Shown one piece after another: positions 15,994-24,551 of a stretch of DNA of 64,000 nt. The first letter of the stretch is position 1. Each line of letters opens with the position of its first letter. Location: positions 62,001 through 126,000 of the forward strand of contig CAYGPJ010000001.1 of NCBI GenBank assembly GCA_964351865.1, given 5' to 3'. The stretch comes from JBCDJI01 sp964351865. GTDB lineage: Bacteria; Verrucomicrobiota; Verrucomicrobiia; Methylacidiphilales; JBCBYL01. Under the pieces are notes generated by a model, which saw nothing but the letters and a program-made list of their open reading frames with translations, searched no databases and was not told the origin of the DNA. The translations under genes and the position numbers were made by a program.

Positions 15994-17025
15994 TCAGAAT
16001 AATATTTTCTTCTGCTCCTTAAAAATCAGCCACATAAAGAACGGCCCACCGATCACCGCCGTGATGACACCCAGCGGCAACTCCACGGGCGCCACCAGTG
16101 TCCGGGCCAGCACATCTGACAAAATCACAATCCCTGCTCCCAATAGCGCACTACCGGGCAATACCCAACGGTGATCTGCTCCGAGAACCATCCGCGTAAT
16201 ATGAGGCACCACTAATCCGATAAATCCCACCATGCCAGCCACCGCTACTCCGGCACCCACACAGGCGGCACTCAACGCTATAATCAGAAATTTTACCCGA
16301 CCCACATTCACCCCCAGCTGCTCCGCTTCCACCTCACCGAGTAGATACAAATTAAGCGATTTACCCAACCAGGGAAAAACAGCCAGACTCGATAGCACCA
16401 GTGGCAGAATAGCCAGCACCTCTTTCCAACTCGCGAACCCCAGACTGCCCATCAGCCAGAACGTAATGGACCGCAATGCCTGGTCATCCGACAAAAAAAT
16501 GAGGTAACTCATGATGGCGGCCAGCATGGCATTCACGGCGATGCCGCAGAGCAGGAAAGTCACAGCTACGACCCGCCCCTGCGACCGTGCCAGCAGGTAA
16601 ATCAAAGCCGTCGCCACCATCCCACACAGAAACGCGCTCAACGGCAGACCAAACGATCCGAGCACCAGCAAACCCGCTCCTCCCAAACTCAAGTAAGCCA
16701 CTGCCCCCAATGCCGCTCCACTGGAAATTCCAATCAGTCCCGGATCTGCCAGCGGATTACGAAAAAATGCCTGTAATACCGCACCGGACACCGCCAGTCC
16801 GGCACCTACACACGCACCGAGAATGACCCGCGGCAATCGAATGTCCCACATGACCGACTGCATGATCGGGTCAGACCAGAACTCGGCCCAACCCGACCAC
16901 AGTTGCGACAACAGCATTCCTGACGGACCGCACGACAGGCCCAGAAACGCTGCGACAACCAAAAATATAAACAGGATCAACAACCGAACTGCGGGTGACT
17001 CCAGACTTACGCCATCTCGCTTCAC
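15994..17025 (-). CDS. hmuU: Haem/iron ABC transporter permease (FecCD family) HmuU
   Basis: This 343-residue polytopic protein has about nine to ten hydrophobic segments. FecCD/BtuC family marks include RLPRVILGACVGAGLAVSGA, NPLADPGLIGISSGAALGA and GFIGLVVPHITRMVLG. The stop is separated by two bases from the next gene's start, and its own start overlaps the end of the binding-protein gene. It forms the membrane channel for haem delivered by HmuT. Confidence 0.9.
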   Translation of the reverse strand: MKRDGVSLESPAVRLLILFIFLVVAAFLGLSCGPSGMLLSQLWSGWAEFWSDPIMQSVMWDIRLPRVILGACVGAGLAVSGAVLQAFFRNPLADPGLIGISSGAALGAVAYLSLGGAGLLVLGSFGLPLSAFLCGMVATALIYLLARSQGRVVAVTFLLCGIAVNAMLAAIMSYLIFLSDDQALRSITFWLMGSLGFASWKEVLAILPLVLSSLAVFPWLGKSLNLYLLGEVEAEQLGVNVGRVKFLIIALSAACVGAGVAVAGMVGFIGLVVPHITRMVLGADHRWVLPGSALLGAGIVILSDVLARTLVAPVELPLGVITAVIGGPFFMWLIFKEQKKILF

Positions 17026-17930
17026 TGTTGTTCAGATCGCTGAGCCATTTGCGGCTGATCTACCGGATAGAACCAATTCACCAGCGCGGTCATCGCTTCT
17101 CCAATGGAGGGACCGAAACCTAAAGTTGCTGTCAGGTCTACCTTATAGAATTTTTCCTGCTGAGCCGCCGGGCTCTGCTTTAAGCCCGGATGTTCATTGA
17201 GTGATTTACCGAATGCGGATGGCGCGTGCCCGCCTTTACCCGGATATAGCACGATGTCCGGCTTCAAGCCAATGAGTGCCTCGGTGGAAATCGGTTTATA
17301 GCCTTTGAATCCAGTGGCCGCATTGGTTCCTCCTGCCATCCGGATGACTGCATCCGCACCGCTGGCCTCTCCCGCGCACAATAACGTGCCGGACGAACCG
17401 GAACTCATCACGAACAATACACGGGGCGGTTTAATTCCGCTGTCTTGTGCGGCAGACGACTGTAGATCCACCGCTGCTTTCTGCTGCTCCAATTGCGTCA
17501 CCAGTGCTTCCGCTTTCTCTTTCTGCGAGATAAAGGAACCGAGCTTACGGATACCGCCCAGCACCTCGCTCCACTCACGCGGTTCGGGTAGCAGTAGAAA
17601 AGGAATGCCCGAATTTTTGATCTGCTCGATAGCAGTCGGAGGGCCAGCGGCATCCGTCAGAATCACGTGGGAAGGCTTGAGCGATAAGATGCTTTCGCTG
17701 GAGGTCGTCCGGTGGTAATTCAAAAGCGACGCTGATGGCTGATAGCGCATGAACTGCGCACTGGATTGATCGAACCCGACCAACTGCGCTGCCGCTCCCA
17801 GCTTGCAGACCGTTTCTGTCGGCATGACACCGAGTGTTACGATACGGCTTTCCGTCTCCGAAAATACCGAAAGCTGCTGCAACAACAGCAGCAGCGAAAT
17901 ACATGTTAGTTTTTTTATCATCTGTTTCAT
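17022..17930 (-). CDS. hmuT: Haem-binding periplasmic protein HmuT
   Basis: The chosen start, MKQMIKKLTCISLLLLLQQL, gives a signal peptide; a longer ORF to 18011 would overlap the upstream gene and lacks a signal. A GAGAAAGAA ribosome-binding stretch precedes the ATG. The body has the helical-backbone, metal/haem-receptor fold marks: TLGVMPTETVCKLGA, YHRTTSSESILSLKPSHVI, and GFKGYKPISTEALIGLKPD. The YHR and PTE segments lie where HmuT proteins carry the haem-ligand Tyr/His. It works with HmuUV encoded directly after it. Confidence 0.85.
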   Translation of the reverse strand: MKQMIKKLTCISLLLLLQQLSVFSETESRIVTLGVMPTETVCKLGAAAQLVGFDQSSAQFMRYQPSASLLNYHRTTSSESILSLKPSHVILTDAAGPPTAIEQIKNSGIPFLLLPEPREWSEVLGGIRKLGSFISQKEKAEALVTQLEQQKAAVDLQSSAAQDSGIKPPRVLFVMSSGSSGTLLCAGEASGADAVIRMAGGTNAATGFKGYKPISTEALIGLKPDIVLYPGKGGHAPSAFGKSLNEHPGLKQSPAAQQEKFYKVDLTATLGFGPSIGEAMTALVNWFYPVDQPQMAQRSEQQ

Positions 17931-17952
17931 TATTCGTTCTTTCTCATCCTGA

Positions 17953-20640
17953 TTAATATCCTGAAATGGAAACCCGCATGAATCGTTTGGACTGGGCCGA
18001 GGTGGCAACAATATCCTCTACTGTAATCTGACGCAGCCCGCCACTGGGGACCGCTTCCGTGACCGTCGCAGGCCCTGTCCAAACTCCTGTCCCAACTTTG
18101 GTGGCGATAACGGACCAGGAATCCGGCGCGAGCGTTTCCGAGACTTCCACCTGATAGGTTAACTCTTGTCGTGCCGGTTCGGGCAGGAACATACGCCCCT
18201 TGAAAACGAACGTTCCCGGAGTCGTCTCTTCGATAATCGAAGCAATGACGGGCTGATCCGCAGACGAGGCATTACCGTCACGTCCGAAAGCAAACTCGAT
18301 AATATTCGATACGCCATCACCGTCCGCATCCTGCTCGGCTCCCTGGAATCCGACGGGCAGCGATTGAGACCATGAGCTGAATGTCTCGCCAGAAGAGCCA
18401 GACGGGGTGTAAGTCAGCACCAGATTATTTCCAGACTCATCGACACCGAAGGTTCCGCTATTGGAATTACTCAATCCACTCGTATCCACCGCAAACTTGT
18501 CCGCACTAAATCCGGTGATCCCAGTGGTCGTTGTGGCAATCACCCACGAGTAGGATTGACTCCCATCAAAATCATGCACCGCTCCGGCGGATCCACTGGA
18601 CACATCCAAGGATTGTATTTTGATCACAAAAGGGGTGCCCAAAGTCGCGCTAATATCCAGACCTCCCGTAATGGCCACCCGATCCCACCCGGGATCCGAA
18701 CCGGCAGTGGCATCCACATCATTGATCTCCCATTCCAGGATTCCACCGATACCCCAAGTTTGGTCTCCGGAAAATGAAATGGTATCAATGCTGTTCCCGG
18801 GTGCAATGACGTCAGCGGAATCGACCAGCAAAACTTTATTCACAGTACCGGATCCCGCCAGCTTACCTCCGTTCAACGTCAGGGTGCCGGATCCTCCGAT
18901 CACCCCGTTCGCTCGGAGGGTTGATCCGGAAGCGACGGCCCAGCTCCCATTCCCGGTGGTAGAAATTCCACTGGCTACTTCCAACTCCCCACCAGCAATT
19001 GAGGTGTTGCTGCTGTAGGTCTTATTGCTTACCGAATAAACAACAGTTCCGGTTTCTCCATTACCATTGATCGTCACGGTCTTACTGGAACTCCCGCCTT
19101 TAATCAGTCCTTGAAACTCCACCCGGTCTGACCCGTTCTGAGCAAACAAATCCAGATCCGAAGATGTTCCAAAAATATCCACTTCATTACTGAAAACTGC
19201 CTGAGTCGTCGTCCCCGTAGCTCCAAGCGCCTTTCCAAACGCACTGTTGTTGATCAGGATTTTGCGACCAATCGTATAATCCCCGTCGATAATCAATCTC
19301 CCGGCAGCAGTGCCTGGAAGAGCCGTTGAGCTGGCCCCCACTGTAATGGCTGAGGTCGCATCCCCGAGAGCGCCCACACTTGCTTCGGGCGCATTCGCAG
19401 CAATCACCAGATCACCCGAAGTGACTGCGGAGCTGCCGGTAAACGTATTGGTTCCTTCAATGCGCAAAAAGCCTCCCTGAACGCCAACCCCTCCGGTTCC
19501 TCCAAACGTATTGTTATTGGCCAGCACCAGCGTTCCCGCTTCTACCTTCAGCATTCCGTAGGCTCCGGAAACCACCCCGTTTAAACGCACTTCACCCGCC
19601 TCAATCGCCATCACTCCATACGCTCCCAACTCGTAATTCCCGTTGATTCTGTAGGTCCCTGTAGCGGATGCACCACTCAGAATACCTGTATTCGAGGTCA
19701 GCGTGCCGGTATTATTGATCGTCACATCCGCCGGGCTGTCGAAAAGAATTTCTCCTGCGGTCCGGTTCGAGCTGTCGGAAATGGTCACCGCAGCGGAGTT
19801 ATTGAACCGGATATTACCGTTGGTCACATTAATGGAACCTTCCTGCCAGTTGGACGTGGTCCCCCAGTTCTGGCTACCGGTTCCCGTCCAGGTGCGTAAT
19901 TCCGGCACCTCACTGGAATAGGTAGCCGCCGTATCTAATAATGCCTGCTGAAAGCTCATACTGGAATCTTCAGACTCGAAAACAATTTTGTATTCTGAAA
20001 CTCCCAGGCTGGATAAATTCCACTGAAACGCACTCCGGTTACTGAATCCTCCAAACGTCGATGTGCCGGCACTGTATTCCCGCACATACTGATCAGGAGC
20101 CAGAGAAACCGTTCCTCCCCCGTTATCATATTCCAACCGAACCGTGTCTAAATCCACAGGACTACCCTCGGTTTGAAACTGGAACATCACAGTCTCTGCG
20201 GTGTACGGAGTTGAATCCGATACTTCAAATGCCGTAGGTGCTGAAAAACTGTATATATTGCCCGTGCTGCCCGGACTGATAATAAAAGCGGTATTGGTAG
20301 CCGTCTGTGTGAGAGTAGGATTACTAGTGTGGAAAAAAGCCAGCGGATCACTGGGACTTGATCCTGCAGGCACGCTGAACCCCGCATTGGTTGCGGTCTG
20401 CAATGTGCCATTCGGCGCAAAGTCGTCCGGATAATTGATTCCGTCGTAAGGAACATACATGATCTCCCAACGGGAAAATTCAGTGTTCGCATTTCCATCG
20501 AATGATGGCAGCACGTAGCTGGAATACAGGTAATCGGCCCGAGATAGCGACACATTGCTCAGCACTACGCACAAAACCATTAACAGCCGCATGATTGCGA
20601 CTGCATGGATAGGAAATTCGATTCGAAATCCGTATTTCAT
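17953..20640 (-). CDS. Large secreted protein with autotransporter-associated beta-strand repeats
   Basis: This is an 895-residue protein with a signal peptide. ATG 20640 overlaps the preceding stop, and an inner start at 20592 (MRLLMVLCVVLSNVSLSRA) gives a better signal. The middle has several PATR-like beta repeats (NNTFGGTGGVGVQGGFLRIEG, ASGSTLRANGVIGGSGTLTL, LAGSGTVNKVL) rich in Gly, Ser and Thr. The C-terminus has a calcium-type loop (DADGDGVSNIIEFAFGRDG) and a beta sandwich. Verrucomicrobia encode many such proteins as surface components. Here it lies between a pseudopilin and HmuT, so it may capture haem or a haem protein outside the cell (inference). No autotransporter barrel is present. 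Confidence 0.75.
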   Translation of the reverse strand: MKYGFRIEFPIHAVAIMRLLMVLCVVLSNVSLSRADYLYSSYVLPSFDGNANTEFSRWEIMYVPYDGINYPDDFAPNGTLQTATNAGFSVPAGSSPSDPLAFFHTSNPTLTQTATNTAFIISPGSTGNIYSFSAPTAFEVSDSTPYTAETVMFQFQTEGSPVDLDTVRLEYDNGGGTVSLAPDQYVREYSAGTSTFGGFSNRSAFQWNLSSLGVSEYKIVFESEDSSMSFQQALLDTAATYSSEVPELRTWTGTGSQNWGTTSNWQEGSINVTNGNIRFNNSAAVTISDSSNRTAGEILFDSPADVTINNTGTLTSNTGILSGASATGTYRINGNYELGAYGVMAIEAGEVRLNGVVSGAYGMLKVEAGTLVLANNNTFGGTGGVGVQGGFLRIEGTNTFTGSSAVTSGDLVIAANAPEASVGALGDATSAITVGASSTALPGTAAGRLIIDGDYTIGRKILINNSAFGKALGATGTTTQAVFSNEVDIFGTSSDLDLFAQNGSDRVEFQGLIKGGSSSKTVTINGNGETGTVVYSVSNKTYSSNTSIAGGELEVASGISTTGNGSWAVASGSTLRANGVIGGSGTLTLNGGKLAGSGTVNKVLLVDSADVIAPGNSIDTISFSGDQTWGIGGILEWEINDVDATAGSDPGWDRVAITGGLDISATLGTPFVIKIQSLDVSSGSAGAVHDFDGSQSYSWVIATTTTGITGFSADKFAVDTSGLSNSNSGTFGVDESGNNLVLTYTPSGSSGETFSSWSQSLPVGFQGAEQDADGDGVSNIIEFAFGRDGNASSADQPVIASIIEETTPGTFVFKGRMFLPEPARQELTYQVEVSETLAPDSWSVIATKVGTGVWTGPATVTEAVPSGGLRQITVEDIVATSAQSKRFMRVSISGY

Positions 20641-21467
20641 CGGCGCCTTCCTCCTCCACTGGATGCCACCGGTATCGTGTATTCGGGATCATTGAGTTCT
20701 GCGGCATTTTTATTCCACAGCCGCATATCCCGTAACTCATCGATACTCAATTGGCGCACACTACCGTCCAGAAAAACGGCAATGACTTTATTCCCGTAGC
20801 GTGCATCCAGATTCCCGTAACTTGATGGTGACGAATCTCTACTCCACGGTGCGGAGTTCCACATCGCCGCCCGCAATTTCGGAGGTTGTAACTGGTTGAA
20901 CCCGGCAATCCGGTCGCCGGACGGATCATCTCCTCCGGCAGTCGCAAAGACCAACGGTGACGTGCTGGCTTGTGCAATATTAGCAATACACTCGGTCTGA
21001 TAAGTCACCGCTCCATTTGATTGCACATCTCCACCCACAAAAAGGTGATTGATACCGAAGGCCGGATAAAGACTGACGTTATAATCGTTAGACTCATCAA
21101 TCTGATTTTTATTGGAGGTCAGAAGAATCGAACCCTCCATTTGGTAGTTCAGGTAGGGGAGTAAACGATACGGGTAGCGGGCCGCGGCAGGCCCCGCAAT
21201 GACACGCCCTGTATCAAGTTCTACCTCGGTCACCGTCCGGTCATAGCCTGGTAAAAACCTTCCATCATTTTCAGTCGATGCCAGCAAGTAGGCTGTGATC
21301 AGCGTGCGTCCCGCTGACAATTCCTCCGTTTTACGCGCGGCTTGCCTGACTTTCTGCGCCCCAATACTGGTCAAAACTAGTAAAACACTGACGATCGTAA
21401 TCGTCGTCAGCATTTCAACGAGAGTGAATGCGTTTCTAGATCGCATGTTATTCCATCTGTAGAACAT
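20637..21467 (-). CDS. Pseudopilin-like protein with prepilin N-terminus
   Basis: NAFTLVEMLTTITIVSVLLVL (residues 12-32) is a type IV prepilin/pseudopilin cleavage and helix region. FTLVE is the peptidase motif, although the residue before F is Ala rather than the usual Gly. The globular part ends with NKVIAVFLDGSVRQLS, like the DUF1559/H-X9-DG pseudopilins common in Planctomycetes and Verrucomicrobia. The stop overlaps the start of the beta-repeat gene. It probably belongs to a secretion or surface-assembly step for its neighbours. A second ATG (MRSRNAF) is an equally good start. Confidence 0.8.
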   Translation of the reverse strand: MFYRWNNMRSRNAFTLVEMLTTITIVSVLLVLTSIGAQKVRQAARKTEELSAGRTLITAYLLASTENDGRFLPGYDRTVTEVELDTGRVIAGPAAARYPYRLLPYLNYQMEGSILLTSNKNQIDESNDYNVSLYPAFGINHLFVGGDVQSNGAVTYQTECIANIAQASTSPLVFATAGGDDPSGDRIAGFNQLQPPKLRAAMWNSAPWSRDSSPSSYGNLDARYGNKVIAVFLDGSVRQLSIDELRDMRLWNKNAAELNDPEYTIPVASSGGGRRR

Positions 21468-21500
21468 ACCGGGTTAACTCCTTTTAATTCATTCGACTAC

Positions 21501-22184
21501 TTAAGCTCGTCGGCGACGCGAGAATCCCAGCACACCGCAAGCCAGTGCCAACAGAGCAAAAGTGGATGGCTCGGGAACAGCTTCCACTGCCGGGCGATCC
21601 AGATCAAAAGTTACAGTGGTGTTCTGATTAGCCAGAGAAGCAGGGGTATCCACACCAATCTGTATGTTACCGATACTGTTGAATACTCCAGCAAAGGTAG
21701 ATCCTTCGAAGGAAACGAATTGCGGATTCGCCGCATCAATTGCAATCGTAACATCGGTCCAGCTGTTACCCGCTACCGGTGCAAAATTGACTGCGATCGC
21801 ACCCGGAAAATTTGCACTACTGGCAAAACGGGTGAAGAAGGTCAGCGGCTGCGCAACATAATCATGGCGAATAGAAAAGGTGAACTCATTCACACCATCT
21901 GCTACCCAGTTTCCCACAAATGCATCCAAGCTCGAATCGAAGGCATCTTGACCACGAAAGAGAATCACATCATCCCCAGATGCCGATGAACTGAAGTTAA
22001 AGGATGTCGAGATATAGGCACTGCCGTCCGGACCTCCCGTTGCGAAGTAATTTGGAACCGCGCTGCTGCCATCACGCCAATCGGCATCGTTGGTATTAAA
22101 GGTTTCGATGTAGGTCGTAACAGCAGATGCATTCAAGGTAATCACTGCCACAACGATAGGTAGTATGGATATTAGTTTTTTCAT
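21501..22184 (-). CDS. PEP-CTERM surface protein
   Basis: This 227-residue protein has a signal peptide (MKKLISILPIVVAVITLNA) and a C-terminal VPEPSTFALLALACGVLGF followed by RRRRA. That is a complete PEP-CTERM sorting signal: motif, hydrophobic helix and basic tail. The body is a beta sandwich of about 170 residues (YIETFNTNDADWRDGSSAV). PEP-CTERM proteins are cleaved and anchored or released by an exosortase. It sits in the haem operon between HugZ and HmuTUV genes. Surface haem binding is a reasonable guess without motif proof. Confidence 0.85.
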   Translation of the reverse strand: MKKLISILPIVVAVITLNASAVTTYIETFNTNDADWRDGSSAVPNYFATGGPDGSAYISTSFNFSSSASGDDVILFRGQDAFDSSLDAFVGNWVADGVNEFTFSIRHDYVAQPLTFFTRFASSANFPGAIAVNFAPVAGNSWTDVTIAIDAANPQFVSFEGSTFAGVFNSIGNIQIGVDTPASLANQNTTVTFDLDRPAVEAVPEPSTFALLALACGVLGFSRRRRA

Positions 22185-22227
22185 AATGGTTTTCCTTATG
22201 GGTTGTTTGGTTAAATATTTATATTTT

Positions 22228-23166
22228 CTAGTCGTTCATCGTCAGGTTTCTGCGCCTATTGCGCCGGCTAGCAAAAAACAGCAACGAAGACAGGAGCAAT
22301 GCAAAAGCAGATGGTTCCGGAATAACCTCCAGTGATGGAGCATTCGAACCGCTATTCTCTTTCGTTGCAAAATTAAGGAAGCTGGAAGGAGCCGGTGGTT
22401 GAGCGGCAGGCTGAGTCGATGTCAGCACAAACGCCAGATTCCCGGCGTTCAGACCTTCCTGCACATAGTTTGCGACGTCCGCATTTCCCAGGTTTAATTG
22501 AAAATCGAAGACGGTCCCGGCAGTGACCGCATCTCCGGCACTGAGCGTAGATGTCGTTCCTAGTGCTAAAAAAGTCGGATCAAATCCGGCAGCTCCATCA
22601 TTGAAAGAGTCAATGCTATTGGAAACATCCACTGCATTGCCGCTTCCATGATAACCTTGCGCATAGACATTGCGCACACCGACACCGGATCCCGGTGCAT
22701 AAGCTCCATTTTCACCGAAAGAAGCAAACGTAAAGCCATTACGGAAGCCGGCCCCATACAATTCCAGCGGACGTCCAACATCCGTATCCGCGGTGTAGGC
22801 ACCTGCACTGGAATCCAGATACGAAGTATACGGATCATAGGTCGGATCGTAGTTGAACGTTCCAGAAGGTGTATCCACTGTGACGCTGAGTGTGATCGAA
22901 TTTACATTATAGTTCCCGACTCCTTGTCCCGGTGTAGCGATACTGGAAGTATCATAAGCGATATAGAACTGTGCATCCCTCTCATCAAAGTCCTGCGTTT
23001 CTCCAGAAGCTCCAGTGGACCCAAAGGTAGACGCTGTTGCCCGACTCCCATTGCTAAAATTGAATGGGTACATCCAACGATCATAGGTCGGATTCAGCAA
23101 GGTTGCCGCATCGAGGCATCCAGCCATTGCCCACATGAGTGATAGACTTAAAAATATCTTTTTCAT
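22228..23166 (-). CDS. PEP-CTERM surface protein
   Basis: This is a 312-residue protein with a signal peptide (MKKIFLSLSLMWAMAGCLDA) and C-terminal VIPEPSAFALLLSSLLFFA followed by SRRNRRRN, the PEP-CTERM signal. The body has aromatic and Tyr-rich stretches (NYDPTYDPYTSYLDSS, FYIAYDTSSI) that could offer haem ligands. It is encoded directly upstream of the other PEP-CTERM gene and downstream of hugZ. The Cys in the signal is followed by LDA, so a lipoprotein reading is unlikely. Confidence 0.85.
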   Translation of the reverse strand: MKKIFLSLSLMWAMAGCLDAATLLNPTYDRWMYPFNFSNGSRATASTFGSTGASGETQDFDERDAQFYIAYDTSSIATPGQGVGNYNVNSITLSVTVDTPSGTFNYDPTYDPYTSYLDSSAGAYTADTDVGRPLELYGAGFRNGFTFASFGENGAYAPGSGVGVRNVYAQGYHGSGNAVDVSNSIDSFNDGAAGFDPTFLALGTTSTLSAGDAVTAGTVFDFQLNLGNADVANYVQEGLNAGNLAFVLTSTQPAAQPPAPSSFLNFATKENSGSNAPSLEVIPEPSAFALLLSSLLFFASRRNRRRNLTMND

Positions 23167-23180
23167 ACTCTCAGCCTTAG

Positions 23181-24008
23181 TTAACCGCTCACCGCTTGAC
23201 GCGCTTCTTTAGCCATCTTGACCATCGTCATGTGAGCATCATGTGAGTCTGCGAGCTGGTGAGGAAATTTAACGTCCACCGTTTCACCCGTATCCAGCTC
23301 GATCGTCATCGCTTCCGCCGTGATTTGCTTCAACACCGCAGATTGCGCTTCCGTCTTACCGGAATAATGCTGGACGTAATGCAGCACAGCATCGGAATGA
23401 TCATCATTCATGTGCTCCATCATTCGGTTCACATCTTCTTCCGTCAGTTCGGATTTACCGTTAGCGGGTTTGGCTTTGCGGTGACCTTCTACCGGGCGAT
23501 GCCCCTGACCTCCACCGGTGACATGTTCAAGCTGATCCATTTTCTCACCCGTGATGTCAAAGGCTTTCCCGAATCCAAGGACCAGGCGCCCTTTGACCGG
23601 CTTGAGCGCCAGCATGTGAAAGTCCCCCATCGCCATCAGGTGCTCGAACATTTTACCGAATTTTTCGATAAACTGCTCCGACAGCTGGATCCACTTATCC
23701 GTATCACGTTCAATTTCAACCACCTGACAATTGAAGTTCGCACGACGGCGAGCAAAAATCTGCTTACAGGTTTTCTCATCTTCAATGACCAGCACCGAGG
23801 CTAGTTTTTGCTTCAGCATGTTTCCGGTGTGAGAGGACATCTCACTAACATAAACGTAGAATACGCGATTCTCGTCCACGAGGGCGGGGGTATAACTGGC
23901 TTCCGGAATCCCCTCGGCATCGGTGGTTCCCAGATTCACACTCAAAAAACCATCTAACAATTCGTTATAGTGGACTTTTGACTCTTCGATTACTTTTTCG
24001 TTACTCAT
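23181..24008 (-). CDS. hugZ: HugZ-type haem oxygenase (split-barrel plus DUF2470)
   Basis: This is a 275-residue protein. The N-terminal pyridoxamine-oxidase-like split barrel covers about residues 10-160 (FLSVNLGTTDAEGIPEASYT, ARRRANFNCQVVEIERDTD, GRLVLGFGKAFDI). The C-terminal DUF2470 domain (EDVNRMMEHMNDDHSDAV, then VKFPHQLADSHDAHMTMV) matches HugZ/HutZ haem-degrading enzymes. The C-terminal His-rich loop is where HugZ binds haem iron. A charged linker (GGGQGHRPVEGHRKAKP) is unusual and His-rich. It should release iron from imported haem in the cytoplasm, with electrons perhaps supplied by the flavodoxins of the operon. Confidence 0.85.
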   Translation of the reverse strand: MSNEKVIEESKVHYNELLDGFLSVNLGTTDAEGIPEASYTPALVDENRVFYVYVSEMSSHTGNMLKQKLASVLVIEDEKTCKQIFARRRANFNCQVVEIERDTDKWIQLSEQFIEKFGKMFEHLMAMGDFHMLALKPVKGRLVLGFGKAFDITGEKMDQLEHVTGGGQGHRPVEGHRKAKPANGKSELTEEDVNRMMEHMNDDHSDAVLHYVQHYSGKTEAQSAVLKQITAEAMTIELDTGETVDVKFPHQLADSHDAHMTMVKMAKEARQAVSG

Positions 24009-24038
24009 ATATTTTTTGGGTTGTTGTTTTTCTGATAA

Positions 24039-24551
24039 TTAAATTCCTACGCCTTCTTCTTCTGGTTCTTCGAAGACATCCAGATCGAAGTCGGCAGCAT
24101 TCAAACGGGATTTGAACATGACGGCCATTTCACGGATCCAATTCGGATAGCGCTCCTGCTCATCCAAGTCGCATTCCACACATGGGCGCATCCGGATCGC
24201 ACCGTGTTTTGCGAAGAGTTCATCCAGTTGCTTTCCAAACTGACAGAAGTGCTCGTAAGAGGAGTCTCCGAGTGCCATGACGGCATATTGGATGTGCCCC
24301 AAATCGAGATCTTCGGTTTCTTTAAACGCTTGATAGAATTCTTCGGCCTCGTCAGGTGGTTCACCTTCGCCCCAAGTGCTGGCAATAATCAAAACCTTGG
24401 TTTCTTCAGCCAGTTGTTCGATTTGATATTCTCCCAGATCTACATCGAGGCTATTCAGGCCGGCGGCGGTCAGATCATCGGCAGCGCGACCTGCCAATTC
24501 TTGGGCAGCCCCCATCTGAGAAGCGTAGAGAACGGTGATGGTTTGGTTCAT
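24039..24551 (-). CDS. Flavodoxin (MioC/sulfite-reductase-type domain)
   Basis: This is a 170-residue FMN-binding flavodoxin: YASQMGAAQELAGRAADD (phosphate loop), STWGEGEPPDEAEEFYQAF and MALGDSSYEHFCQFGKQLD. The last two are the characteristic loops of diflavin-reductase flavodoxin domains. The C-terminal tail is very acidic (EEPEEEGVGI). It starts in an ATGA overlap with the HemS-like gene and is followed by hugZ. It likely acts as electron donor for haem breakdown. Confidence 0.85.
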   Translation of the reverse strand: MNQTITVLYASQMGAAQELAGRAADDLTAAGLNSLDVDLGEYQIEQLAEETKVLIIASTWGEGEPPDEAEEFYQAFKETEDLDLGHIQYAVMALGDSSYEHFCQFGKQLDELFAKHGAIRMRPCVECDLDEQERYPNWIREMAVMFKSRLNAADFDLDVFEEPEEEGVGI